Assembly: GCF_019320115.1 (NCBI RefSeq)
Contig: NC_089598.1
Span: 27,075,491-27,139,490, forward strand
DNA from: Miscanthus floridulus
Taxonomy: Eukaryota; Streptophyta; Magnoliopsida; Poales; Poaceae
Direction of reading: 5' to 3'
Length of the DNA stretch: 64,000 nucleotides
A program made the position numbers and the translations under genes. The notes below the pieces were generated by a model that saw only the letters and a program-made list of their open reading frames with translations, searched no databases and was not told the DNA's origin. How positions within the stretch are numbered: the stretch's first letter is position 1; every line of letters starts with the position of its first letter. Shown one piece after another: positions 34,276 through 45,812 of the stretch.

Positions 34276-35237
34276 TTGCTGGATTCTTGTCCCTGGACAG
34301 CCTGACGAGGCAATCTACAAAACGCCTCAACATGGCCCCAGCCCAAGCACGCGCGGCAGCGGATAGGCCGGTTGCACCGAGCTCTTGGGTGACCCGCCAA
34401 CAGGCAGCGCGGGCAGACCACCGCCGACTGGTCAGCCAATTGGGGCGTGCTCTCCCGCCGTGGAGTCGAAGACATAGCATTAATGCGAGAAATACGCTCA
34501 AAGACCGATCGGCGAGGGAAGGAAAGGCGGTCAAACAGAGATTTTGAAAATTTTGGCCTTCCAATCGGCTCAAGATTGGCGCCAGAGAGGGGAGCATTTT
34601 TTACTGCATCGGCATAGGATTTTTGAGGAGGAACTTGACTCCAAGCGAGCTTTTCTTCAATTTGAAAAAGGCAAAATTCGTGTCTCCAGTTAGGGCCCCC
34701 GTTGCCCCAAAGATGGAAGAACAGAACGTAAAGATCACAGGAGAATGATTGCAGATTGTGGACTAAGAACCCCACCTCCTTGGAAGTAACAAAGAACTTG
34801 AAGTTGCGGTCATACAACAACGAGACCTTGAAATGAGGTGCCGAACCTCCAATGGTGGCTTGCAGAAGAAGAGCCACAGAATCAGTGGTGAGCCTAAATC
34901 TGCACCGACTTGAAAGACACCACCAGCGCAAAAGAATTGGCTCCCAAGTCTGGCCAAGAGATTGGCTGACGTAAACGGTTCCAGACATCCGCTTGGACAC
35001 TGAGACCGGGGTTGAAGGAAAGACCAGGGAGCTCCGGCGAAAGAGACGGTGTCGCCATGAATGCTGCTGAGAAAACACACAAGCAGCAACAAGAAGGAAT
35101 TGGGACAAGCTCACCAGAGAGAAAGAAACAAAGGAGGCTTGATCGGGCAATCATAGTTGTCATGCCTCTGTCGATGGAAATCGTTTTGGTTTTCAAAGGA
35201 TGGACAATAATGTTAAGGACAGACAAGTTCTAAGTAT

Positions 35238-36268
35238 CGTTTGGTGTTGGAGAGACACTTAGAATAGTTTAGGACTTTGTTTTTCCTTTGACCGTACTAT
35301 TAAGGGAGGTATGAACTAGTAGCTTAACCTAGATGAGTCTAATGGATTAGGTGTGGTGCACACTTGTCAAACTTAGCACTAGGTAGCTCAGGAATAACTC
35401 TAAGATCGATAGAAGTCAACTTCATTCATAAAAAAGTTCGAATTGGAAGTAAATGAAGAGTCAAATGATTGACCGAAAGCTGGTTTGGTTGTGACCGGAC
35501 ACATCTTGGAGGGTCCGATCAGTTCATTTGATCGGTAGCAGCAGTCAGAGTGCGATCGGACGCTGAACACCTGTGCTCACCGGACGCGACGCTAGCCATA
35601 TCTGTAGCAGCGTGGACAGGCTGTTGACCACGGACCAGACGCTGAACAGAGAAATGACCGGACTCTGGGTGTCAGCGTCCGGTCAACAACAGTAACATTC
35701 TAGAGAGGGTTTTTGATGACCGAACGCGTCCTGTGGGTGCTGATCGGACGCAGGCCAGAGTCCGGTCAGAGCAAACGACTCTTTCTGACACGCTAACGTA
35801 TTACACTGACCGGTGCGTCCGGTCACCTTTATCGGAGCGTTCGGTCATCCCGATACTTGTTGAGTTGGACCTCAACCGTTATGTTTTGAATGGGGGATAT
35901 AAATATATATCCCACTCGTCCATTTGATTACTTTTGCCCATTTGTTCAACTAAGAAACATTTTTGAAGTGCAAGGGAGAGCAAAAACCTAGTGGGATGAT
36001 TGAGATTTGATAATCCAAGATTAAGGACATTATTAGTGCATAGGAAGTAATAAGTGTGCATTCACCTTACTCATTAAGCTTGTCTTGGTCAAGTGAGAGT
36101 TTGTGCTTATTACTCTTGGCGATCGCTATCACCTAGATGGCTCGGTGGTGATTGGGAGCTTGGTGATCATCCGGCGGAGTTTGTAGATGACCAAAGTCAT
36201 TTTGTGAGCGGTTGTGGGCGATTCACCGCGACGGAGTATCAAAGAATCAGCCCGTAGAGAACACTTGG
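35238..36268 (+). mobile_element. LTR fragment of a SIRE/Opie-like copia element
   Basis: Contains repeated GACCGGACGC-type motifs (35490-35860), a TATA box GATATAAATATA at about 35896-35907, and the TACTCTTGGCGAT...CACCTAGATGGCTCGGTGG block. The last two also occur in the LTRs at 43450 and 51296, read on the other strand. The right side stops abruptly; no second LTR or duplication was found. Confidence 0.6.
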
Positions 36269-36764
36269 TGTGCATGTTTGGCGTATGTATGTATGAACAG
36301 GCCGTATGTATGAACATGTGTACTTGGTGTGCACGTTTGGCCTCGATGGGAGCGTTATTAAAACAAGAGGGTTTCCTATGGTGTAAAACGTGTGGTTTCG
36401 ATTCCACTTACCTGCATAAAAAAATTATGTGCGATGTGCTTCCGAGAAATGGTGGGACAATGTTTGGTGTGGGAACGAAGACAACAGCGGCAAAGCAAGA
36501 GGGAGAAGAATAACGAATATAGACGGACTATGTATACTCTGTTGTACATGTACTATACTATACCTCCGACCCGTCCAAAAAATATAATTCTAACTTTATC
36601 CTTAGTTAAGCTGTTCTAAATTTAACCAAATAGCATATATAACTCCAAATAGGAATTATTACCATAAATACTTGTAGTTTTTTTTATTATAAATTTGGTC
36701 AATTTGAGAAACGTTGACCTATGACTATGCTATAGTTTTTAGGTTGTTTTAGAACAAAGATGTA
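36269..36764. other. Intergenic DNA, possible Stowaway remnant
   Basis: CTCCGACCCGTCCAAAA at 36563 resembles a Stowaway end (CTCCCTCCGTCCCAAAA), but the opposite end is not convincing. No gene is seen. Confidence 0.35.
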
Positions 36765-37250
36765 GGCTCTATTTGGTTCTTTACCCCAACGTGCCACAGT
36801 ACAAGTCTGGCTCCGCCAAAACTGTGGCGAGCAAATACGGCGCTAGACATTTGGCGAGCTTCGCTTCAGTTTAGTACATGCATGCCAGCTAATAAACAAG
36901 TCTGGCACGCCATACCTCCTGCGAGAAGCAAACAACGACCTTAGTGACTGTTTAGTTGCACTTCATTTTACAAAATTTTTCAAGATTTCCTGTCACATCA
37001 AATCTTTAGACGCATGCATGAAGTATTAAATATAAATAAAAAATAAAACTAATTACACAGTTTAGACGAAATTCACGAGACGAATCTTTTAAGTCTAATT
37101 AAACTATGATTGGACACTAATTGTTAAATAACAACAAAAGTGCTACTGTGTCATTTCGCTAAAAAATTTTGCAAACTAAACAAGGCCTTAATTTATGTGG
37201 TACGCCGCATCTCTGGCTTGGCAACATGCTGAAGCCAACCAAACAGAGCC
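36765..37250. mobile_element. Tourist-like MITE containing another MITE
   Basis: The ends GGCTCTATTTGGTT and AACCAAACAGAGCC are inverted. The element is split by the MITE at 36944-37187. No clean target duplication was found. Confidence 0.65.
36944..37187. mobile_element. Tourist-like MITE (GGCCTTGTTTAGTT family), nested
   Basis: TTA on both sides (36941-36943, 37188-37190). The right end AACTAAACAAGGCC is inverted to GTGACTGTTTAGTT at the left. The interior has GTCACATCAAATCTTTAGAC and ATGCATGAAGTATTAAATAT. Confidence 0.85.
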
Positions 37251-37487
37251 AGTATCTACTATATGGTCGTGGGATGGTTTTTCAGTTGCCTAGAAAATAG
37301 CAACCCCATATTTTTTTTCCAGCAAGATACTAACTACTCATATGTGCTTGTTTTTTTATGTAGATAGAATCATAGAACTTCCAGAGCTGTTTTTGAACTG
37401 AACCTAGGGAAGAGCTCTATCAAACTTTTTTTTTTCCCGGAAGCTTAACATATTAACTTCTCATGATTCATTTTTTTTATATATATA

Positions 37488-37522
37488 GTACTTCATCCGT
37501 ATCAATTTATAGGTTGTTTTGG

Positions 37523-37600
<78 letters not shown>

Positions 37601-37692
37601 GTATTTAGCGACATTGTATATCTAAGTGTATAATAAAAACTATATACGTAGAAAAGTCAAAATGATCTATAATTTGAAATACGAGATGTATA
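37488..37692. mobile_element. Stowaway-like MITE with TA expansion
   Basis: TACTTCATCCGTATCAATTT at the left and AATTTGAAATACGAGATGTA at the right are inverted and related to the Stowaway TIR CTCCCTCCGT. The middle is a long TA run. Confidence 0.6.
37527..37597. repeat. (TA)n microsatellite
   Basis: An uninterrupted TA run of about 70 bp inside the Stowaway-like element. Confidence 0.95.
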
Positions 37693-37909
37693 AGAATCAT
37701 TTTATGATACCTAACCACTTGTATACGGGAAGCATCAGTTCCCAATTAAGAATCTAGAGCAGCAAGAGCTAGCTCAATCGAGTGCTAAAGTGCACCGAAT
37801 TAGTAAGAATCATGGTGCATTATTACCCCGCGATCCTGCATCCGCAGTGAGTACTGAAGTGAAACAACGAATGCAGAATATGAGAACCACATCACTCGAA
37901 GTCAAATGA

Positions 37910-38252
37910 GGCCTTGTTTAATTTTTCTCCATAAAGTTTACACCCCATCCTATCGAATATTTAGACACATGCATGAGTATTAAATATAAATTAAAAAAAT
38001 AATTAATTACACGGTTTGCAACTAATTTGCGAGACAAATTTTATAAGCCTAATTAGTCCATAATTTGATAATATGGTGCTACAGTAACACATATGCTAAT
38101 GATAGATTAATTATGCTTAATAAATCGTCTAGCAGATTAGTGACGGATTCTGTAATTTATTTTTTTATTAGTATCCAAACACCCCATACGACACCCCATG
38201 TGACACCCGATGTGACACCCCAAAACTTTACACACTGGATTTAAATAAGACC
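37910..38252. mobile_element. Tourist-like MITE, 343 bp
   Basis: TGA on both sides, ends GGCCTTGTTTAA and TTTAAATAAGACC. The interior shares TAATTTGCGAGACAAATTTT and GGTGCTACAGTAA with the copy at 38923-39269. Confidence 0.8.
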
Positions 38253-38392
38253 TGAATTTTTTTATATTTGTCGGAAAGGAAAAAAAACGATTAAAATTTG
38301 ATCATCTAGTCTATAATAGTCATGTGCACAACTAGCTAGTGCAGCGCGTCGTATTCTAGCTTTCTCTCTCTTCGGCATCATGGTTTTGGTTG

Positions 38393-38635
38393 GGCCTTGT
38401 TTAGATGAAAAAAAATTTGCAAAATAAGTACTGTAGCGTTTTCGTTGTTATTTGGCAAATAATGCCCAATTATAGTCTAATTAGGCTTAAAAGATTCGTC
38501 TCGTGGATTTCGTCTAAATTGTGTAATTAGTTTTATTTTTTATTTATATTTAATACTTCATGCATGCGTCCAAAGATTCGATGTGACGGGGAATATGAAA
38601 AATTTTGCAAAATTTTTTGCAAACTAAACTGGACC
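38393..38635. mobile_element. Tourist-like MITE, 243 bp
   Basis: TTG on both sides, ends GGCCTTGTTTAGA and AACTAAACTGGACC. The interior is the inverse of the copy at 36944-37187 (ATACTTCATGCATGCGTC). Confidence 0.82.
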
Positions 38636-38922
38636 TTGGTGTCTTGTTGTGACCGTGTGAGTCGGTCAATATGCAACTTAATGCTAACTGTGTCCTGTCT
38701 CTACCTGGGCATCGTGTCGTGTGGTCTACATCGCATTGCCTCTACCTGTTTCCCACCATCACACACGTACTACGCGCCAAGCCGCACTGACCAGGCCAGC
38801 AGCCGGGCTGGCCCCGACCTGCCCGCACCAAACCCCCATGGACTTGAGAGACGCAGACCTTGGAATTTCGGCAGAAACACCGTGGACGTAGCCTTTGTCT
38901 TGTTACAATTACAGGATACTAA

Positions 38923-39269
38923 GGCCATGTTTGATTACTACAGGAAAATTTTAGTCCCTGTCTCATTGGATGTTTGGACACATGCATAAAGTATTAAATA
39001 TAGATAAAAAAAAATAACTAATTGCACAGATTGTGGCTAATTTGCGAGACGAATTTTTTAAGCCTAATTAGTACATGATTTGACAATGTGGTGCTACAGT
39101 AATATATGTGCTAATGGTGGATTAATTAGACTTAATAAATTCGTCTCGTAAATTAGTCTTCATCTATGTAATTAGTTTTATAATTAACTCATATTTAGTT
39201 CTCCTAAATAGCATCCGAACGTCCGATGTGACATGGACTAAAATTTAGTCTAAGGAACCAAACACCCCC
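38923..39269. mobile_element. Tourist-like MITE, 347 bp
   Basis: TAA on both sides (38920-38922, 39270-39272), ends GGCCATGTTTGATT and GGAACCAAACACCCCC. The interior has AATTCGTCTCGTAAATTAG. Confidence 0.85.
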
Positions 39270-40045
39270 TAAGTCTACTGGGCTAGGCGCCTAGGCTAAG
39301 GTTAGTGTCACAGCACCGATGCCGCACGTCATCACATTTTTTTTAAGAAAAGACGGTAAAAGTTTTATTACGATTTTTGTTAAATGAAGAAAAAGAAAAA
39401 CAAGTGTTGATCAAGTTTTTTGAGTGGAAGCCGGTTCTAAAGCCACACAACCGAAGATAGTACGCTACTCATCCCATACGACTTAGTACACAGATCAAAC
39501 CAACGATAATTTCACATCACTACCCGCTCCAATGAGCTTCATCTAGCCAACTTAGTCAAAGTGACCCAATAGCCCCTCAACTTAGTCGAGAAGACTCAAC
39601 TAGCACCATAACATGGTCGAAACGACCCAACTAGCAACACAAAATATGTTAACAACTGCCTAATAACTAAAGCTACAAGGGCACCAGTCGACAAGATATC
39701 GAACAACACTCACAAAGCTGCATGTAGAACTCGTGCACCACCATGGTCAAGCAAGAGCGGGAGAGCAGAGCTTGAGACGCATAGCGCAGCCTTCCGAAAG
39801 GGAGATGACACCAAAGGCGGAGCCACAATGCTAGCCCAATAATATGTGAATGTTTTCACCCGCAAATGCCAGCAAGGCAGAAGGAGAGGCACGAAAAGGA
39901 CGCCTCAAAAGAGTAGCATCAATGTGCTAGTTTCCCCCCTCGAGAGCTGCGGAAGACTAAAGTGCTATCGAATTGCGAACATTAGGGCGGCATTACCGTC
40001 GTTATTCCAAACATACTGTATGTACTGCTACAGTCTCTAGTTTAA
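39270..40045. other. Intergenic DNA, nothing recognised
   Basis: A T-run at 39338-39346 followed by AAAGTTTTATTAC could be a minus-strand LINE tail, but no coding match follows. No gene is supported. Confidence 0.4.
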
Positions 40046-40690
40046 CCAGTGTTGGTCTAACTTTTGGTCGTGGTTCAACAACTCCTGCTAACAAGTTATA
40101 AGGGTCTATTAACTATTATGGAGCATTAGTATTATTGATAAGATTATCATTGTATCACATAGATTTAAAATGAACTTAGGAGCGCGCAAATTCTCAGGTA
40201 AAGGTCATGTTCGCTTCTCTTATAACCCGTCTTTTTTGGCTTGTTTTTTCAGCCGGAACGGTATTTTTCTCTCACAACAAATCAGCCGAAACAGTGTTTC
40301 GGCTTGTTTTTTCAGCGAAGCGAACGGGGCCAAAGTACTGAGTAGATCGAATCCAAGGCAGGGCAGGCAGGGTGGAGTTGGACACATTTTTTAATTATGT
40401 CTGCGTGAGCACATTCATCACTTACATCTATTGTTGTCCATCATGAAAAAGATGCAAGTTTAGTTCTGTCTTTAGTCAAACTGCGTACAGTTTTTTTTAT
40501 ATCAAGCTAAGTATATAAAAAAGAGAGTGATATTATGATGTCAGATAGATATAATCATATTCTCTGACAAATCTAACCATACTTATCTAATATCATAAAA
40601 TAAATAATTTTATAAGGCTCTCCTTTCAAATGCTGGAATTTTTCTGTGAAAATGAACTAGTCCTTGTAAGGCCTCAACTATAGACGATTT
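40046..40690 (-). repeat. Dispersed repeat copy B
   Basis: Matches copy A (16850-17252 plus 21977-22026) in inverted orientation. It lacks the copia element but has its own MITE at 40203-40331. Matching pieces include ATGAACTTAG.AGCGCGCAAA and AATCCAAGGCAGGG. Confidence 0.7.
40203..40331. mobile_element. MITE of the GGCC.GTTCGCT family, best preserved copy
   Basis: 129 bp, ends GGTCATGTTCGCTTC and GAAGCGAACGGGGCC, AAA on both sides. Copy A of the host repeat shows the empty site near 17155. Confidence 0.88.
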
Positions 40691-41099
40691 GATTTAATAC
40701 TATGCTAACTCCAATCTTATCCGAACGAATGGAGTTGAGATCTTGACTTTAGTCCATATAAAAACAGTAGCACTGAAGAGCAAACGGGCCCGCCTCTGAG
40801 ATTCACGGGATCCATCAAAGAGCCTGCATGAACCAATGGATGAATAAATAAACTAGCAAGCTTCGGCACGGTCTGCTGCGAGACCGTTTCATTTTGGTAC
40901 CAGTGGCACACAAAAAAATGGGTGTAGTTTTATTTTTGGGGGTGCCTGCAATGGAATTGAGGCCTTGTGTATGAAACCTTGCCGTTGCAGGCTTTTTCAA
41001 GGTTTTTATTAATGAGTCTGGGAAATGGGAGTGTATAATAATATTTTTTTGGTAGGAACTATACATAGCATCTACTAGTTAGGTTGCAAGAGGGAACTA
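40691..41099. other. Intergenic DNA, nothing recognised
   Basis: No coding or repeat structure that I can support. Confidence 0.45.
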
Positions 41100-41414
41100 A
41101 TCTTCCCAAATGTGGACGCTGGGAACGTCGTTTTGTCTCAGGGCACTCCTAGGCGGCTCGAGGGGTTCCTGCAGCGGCATCGGGATCTCCCTTGTTTCGC
41201 TTCCTTCTCCTCCGATTTCCGAGTGCGTTCAGCCATGGTGATCGCGGTCTAGGTTGCCTGCATCCGATCCTTCCCTTGGATCAGTGGGTGCACGTGTTTC
41301 TGTTCTAAGTGTCCACCTAAATCCCAAAACCCTAGTTTTTGCTAGCCTGCTCCTCGTGCCCACCTGTTCCCGGATCGCCATTGGTTTATGTAAATCTTGT
41401 TGGTGTCTTTGGAG

Positions 41415-42180
41415 ATGGCCATGGAGGGAGTTGAGGGGCTGATGAAGAAGTTGCAGCTTTCGTCGGAGGAGAGGAGGAGCATCAAGTTCGGAGTGAAGAC
41501 GGAGGGTGGCGGGAGCGATCATCCTCCCCAAGCGGTTGCAAAGCTGTTCTCTCAGAGAGGAGCGTCCAACCTGAGGCAATTGAGCAATCGGTGGGGTGGA
41601 TCTGGTGTCCGTCGAAGGGGATCATATGCAAGGATCATGGAGATAATGTCTTCCTGATCTCCTTCAACCAGGCGTCGGGGTTGAGGAATGTGCTAGACGA
41701 TGGTCCATGGATGATTTCGAAGGAACTCCTGGCAGTGACGGAGTTTGATGAGTCCAAATCCTTGGACGAGGTTGATTTTTCCTTCATCCTGATCTGGATG
41801 CAGGTGGAGCGCCTCCCGATGGGTCTCATGAATCGCGTGGCGGCTAAGGTGATTGGAGATGATGTGGGGGAGTTCATGGAGGTGGAGGCGGACAGAGGTG
41901 TTGTGGCGGCGGGCAGAAGTCACCGTCTCAAGATCTGGCTCGATATTCGAAAACCTCTTCGATGTGGAATTTTGGCGAATCTAGGGCGGACAAAGGAGAA
42001 CGGTGGTGCCCGATCACATATGAGCAATTGCCTAATTTCTGCTACATCTATGGGAGGATTGGGCACGTCGATCGTGCTTGCTCTAAGAAGCTGTGGAAGG
42101 ATGAGCCTGCTCCATTTAGTGGGGAGCTGCGTTTTGTACCACCTCGTAGGCCGTTTGGCGGGTACGGCCACAGGCTGCAG
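41415..42180 (+). pseudogene. LINE ORF1 (DUF4283 plus CCHC knuckle), frameshifted
   Basis: Starts MAMEGVEGLMKKLQLSSEE at 41415. It shifts frame near 41595 to a DUF4283-type segment (GDNVFLISFNQASG, DDGPWMISKELL, RLPMGLMNRVAAKVIGD) and shifts again near 41965 to a zf-CCHC_4 segment (YEQLPNFCYIYGRIGHVDRAC; the second knuckle Cys is replaced by Tyr). Similar proteins are the first ORF of plant L1 elements. The ORF2 that should follow is missing because the sequence changes to an LTR-like segment at 42184. A 5' leader from about 41100 probably belongs to the same element. Confidence 0.75.
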
Positions 42181-42183
42181 GAA

Positions 42184-43449
42184 TGTAACACCCTCGGTGT
42201 TACACCGTAAATCATTTACTAAAATATGTCATGAGCATCATGTTTATGTGTTAATGCATATAATAAAGTGTGTAGATCAATTTTTGTAACTCAAAACGAT
42301 CAACTAAAATGCGAAATAAAAGTTGATTCAATAGTCATGTTATATCACTTAAGGTTGAAAACCAATTTTTATTAATAAAAAATGCTCTAGAACACATATG
42401 TGTCACCTTAATAAAGTTGAAGGTACAAACTTTGTAGATGATAGTGAAATACTTGCGGTCCAAAAATGATATTACTAGCTAATATTTTCACTAGCTTAGA
42501 AATCGCAAATGGAAATCAAATTCAGCTCAAAAACTTAGAAATTTTTAAGTCTGTCGACAGCTAGACATTGCTATGTTTAGCAATTTATTGTGAGAGATTG
42601 GGTTAAAGGGTGGTGTAGTGTTATAGCTCAATTTGTTAGTGTCATGTGCCATCTTGAGCATGGTGAAGACGGTTTAGGTTTAGGAGCAACCGTTTGGTCG
42701 TGCTGAACGCTTTAAAATTCATGCACGACATGTTTCGATTGCCTGGACGTGTGGGCGCGGTCACCATCGTGCGGAGCCTCGGCGTAGCTGAGCTTGGCCG
42801 CGCACGCGCGCTACCATGCTTGGCTGGCCTTGGCTGTCCCGTCCTGGCCGCCTTAGCTCGATAGTGTGGGGTTGTTGCTGCTGTCGCTTGCGACGTCGGG
42901 CATGACGCTGTCTGCTCACAGCACTGCCCCACCATGCTGCCCGGCTGCGTGGCCGCCCGTGCCACGGCGGAGCCACGCCGGTGTCATTACCTCATCGTCA
43001 CGATTTGTGCACTGCTGCACTGCCTTCTCATTGCCACGATGCGTTGCGGTCGCTCGCTTGCAACCGCATGCACGTGGGATGCCTCGCCCGCGCTCGCGTC
43101 GTCGCCTCGCCTTAATGGTGCTGCGGCCGCGCAGGCCACGCCATGCCTATCCATCCCGCACACGCAAGTGGTCCGGTCTTGGGTCGCATAGCTTGGGCGC
43201 AGGCGCAGCTGCATGTCCAGCCGACAGGTTGCCACCAAGGCTAGCCAAGTTGTGCCCTGCCGCACCATCTCTCTTCCTCTTCCTATGTTCTCACCACCGC
43301 GTCGCGCCACGTGTGAGCCAGTAGGCGGTCACCTTTCAGCAATTACTAGCGCCTGCACTTTCGCCCTCCTGTCTTAATGCCAACCGAACCCGCACAACCA
43401 TAATGGCGGCCCGGCCAGGCGCCAATTTGACGTTTTCCCTCCGGCGTGC
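42184..43449 (+). mobile_element. LTR-like segment starting TGTAACACCC, left part
   Basis: TGTAACACCCTCGGTGTTAC at the start is characteristic of LTRs of some grass gypsy elements (Tekay-like). The middle (42740-43330) is GC-rich without a supported protein. It is split by the 43450-53660 element, and the remainder is at 53666-54833. Confidence 0.5.
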
Positions 43450-45812
43450 TGTAGGGTCGAGATGGCGACTAGAGGGGGTGAATAGTCATTTCTAAAACTT
43501 AATTGCGTCGGCTAACCGAAACAAGTACGGAATTAAAACTTCCGGTCTAGACAAGACTGCATCCCTCTATCTATGTTCTCTAGCACCTTGTAATGATCCT
43601 AATTGAGCAACAAAGGTGCCGGGCTAACTAGAGCTCACCTAACCAATTTTAGGAGCAAGATCACACAAACCTATGCCACTAGTATTTCAAGCAATGAGGA
43701 AGCTCCTACACATGCTAGTAAGCAAAAGCACAAAGCCAACTAAGCTCACTAGCAATGCTCAATAACAAGGCAACCAATGCCAAATTAGAGAGCGCAAATA
43801 CTTAGCTACGCAAACTAAGCAAAGTGACTAACAAGGTTACACAAACCAAATTAGCCACGCAAGGGAGCTACTTCTATGCTACACAAGCAAGAAGGTAACT
43901 AGTGAGCTACATAAGCTAACTAATTACAAGAGCAACTACACAAGCATAATGTATATAAAAGTAATCACAAGCTTGTGTAAGGGGATTGCAAACCAACAGG
44001 AAGAACAAGGTTGACACGGTGATTTTCTCTTGAGGTTCACATGCTTGCCAACGCGCTACGTCCCCGTTGTGTCGACCGCTCACTTGGTGGTTCGGCGGCT
44101 AATTGGCATCACCCACCAAGCCCGCACATCAGGCGCCGTAAGAACCTACCCTAAAAGTGAGGGTAGCTCAATGACACACTCAACTAGAGTTTCTCTTCGC
44201 AGCTCCCGCGGGGCGAGCACAATGCCCCTCACAAAGCTCTTCTTCGGAGCACCGCACAAGCTTCTTGCGGGCTTCGACTGAGACCACCACCAAGCCATCT
44301 AGGAGGTGGCAACCTCCAAGAGTAACAAACACCACTGGCTTGCAACTCGATCACCTAGTGCCACTTGATGCAATCTCACAATGCAACGCACTAGAGTCAC
44401 ACTCACTCGCAATCAATTCACACTCTTGCAAGCACAAGTGAGTTAGAGGGCATCCAAGCACTCCTACACAAGCCACATAGGCGTGAGGGTGCTCAGCTAC
44501 CAGCCCAAGGCCAGCCACGCACTCCTTTTATAGCCCCAAGGGCTAAAATAGCCATTACCCGTTCACTGGGCAAAGCGCGTAATGACCGGACGCGCAGGTC
44601 ATAACGATCGGACACTGGAACCTAGCGTCCAGTCACTTACAGAGACCTTCCAGCGACGTTTTATAGCAACCGGACACGTCTGGTCATCACTGATCGGACT
44701 CTCCCAGCATCTGGTCACTTCTGGACATGCTAAAAACACTGACCGGACGCTGTGACCGGACTCGCAGGTACTGACCGGACGCAGACCCTGAGCGTCCGGT
44801 CGTTTTTTGCGCCAGCGTCCGGTCACAGACCTTTCAGCGCTAAAATGGCTATAACTCTTAGCTCCGAACTCTGATTTTAAGGATCTTGGATATTTTGGAA
44901 AGCTTACTCAGAGAGCTACACATTCCACATGCATACTTGATCCAAATCACAATGGATCAAAGCAGTATTCCAATCCAAGGACCATCCTATAGTTCGGAGT
45001 ACACTGAAAAACTTTTTTCTCTTCCCTAAGTTGATTCACAACAACTCTTACTTCTTCTCCTTTGCAAATGTGCCAACACCACCAAGTGTGCACCACCATG
45101 TGTATGTGTGTTAGATTTTCACAAATATTTTCCAAAGGATTAGCCACTCAACTTGCCACGCCACTCGATCCTAGCGATGATGCAAAGTTAGATCACTCGA
45201 GTGACACTAGATGACCGATATGCAAACAAGTTTGCCCCTCTTGATAGTACGGCCATCTATCCTAAACCCGGTCATCAACTTCTCTACACACCTATGACCG
45301 GTGAAATAAAATGCCCTAGGTTATATCTTTGCCTTGCGCATTCCATTCCATCTTCTCCAATGTCGATGCAACACATGCACCAACATGATCAACAATGATA
45401 TGATCCACTTCATATCATCATGTGATTATATTGGTTCATCGATCTTGACTTCACTTGCTTTTCACCGTTGCCTTCGTCCATCGGTGCCAAGTCTTGCTCA
45501 AGCTTCACCGCCATGTGGTCCATCGCTCCAAAGCCTCCGACTTGCCCTTCACGCTTGCAACCAGTCCATCAAGCCAAGTCTTGTCTTGATCTTCTTCACC
45601 TTGATCACATGACTCAATGTCATGTCTCATGTGCAATAAGCTCCTTCATCATCACATGTGTGAGCTTTGCAACATCTCCAAACCATTTTCACCTTCATAG
45701 CATATGTTGCTCACACATATGTACCTGTGGACTAATCACCTGTGTATCTCATAAACACAATTAGTCCACCTAGGTTGTCACTCAATTACCAAAACCACAC
45801 AAGGACCTTTTA
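43450..45812 (-). repeat. 3' LTR of the SIRE/Opie-like element
   Basis: 2363 bp. The minus-strand TATA box GGCTATAAAAGGAG lies at about 44520-44534, next to an array of CCGGTC/GACCGGAC motifs (44580-44830). The last base pair of the LTR is TA instead of CA. Confidence 0.88.

Larger units (their letters stand above)
30468..35150 (-). pseudogene. LINE ORF1, broken and split by a solo LTR and a MITE
   Basis: The upstream part (34275-35150) has FHLWGNGGPNWRHEF and SYADAVKNAPL, then two zinc knuckles, CPRCLLAGHPRARC and CRACLGWGHVEAFC. After the MITE, MAFQRADPDPFIPEGM (about 33750-33800) leads to the solo LTR. Beyond it, IPNRVFMVRVVASV, GQAFVHFAHAYDRD and NDECWLMLLGMPGDY (32200-32560) belong to the same ORF1 type. 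The Gln/Asn-rich and Lys-rich tail continues to 30468. Several stops and shifts occur. ORF1 proteins of this type bind LINE RNA. Confidence 0.75.
24121..35235 (-). mobile_element. L1-type LINE, decayed, with nested insertions
   Basis: On the minus strand the order is: 5' end near 35230, ORF1 with zinc knuckles, ORF2 with EN, RT and zf-RVT domains, and a poly(A) tail seen as the T-run at 24126-24134. Subtracting the gag-only element, two solo LTRs and one MITE leaves roughly 7.4 kb, a normal length for plant L1. Stops and frameshifts are many. No target duplication was identified, so both edges are approximate. Confidence 0.8.

Noticed and set aside
42866..43324. Frames of 85-152 codons in a GC-rich stretch
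   Set aside because: Lie in the LTR-like segment; composition-driven, overlapping in several frames, with no homology that I recognise.
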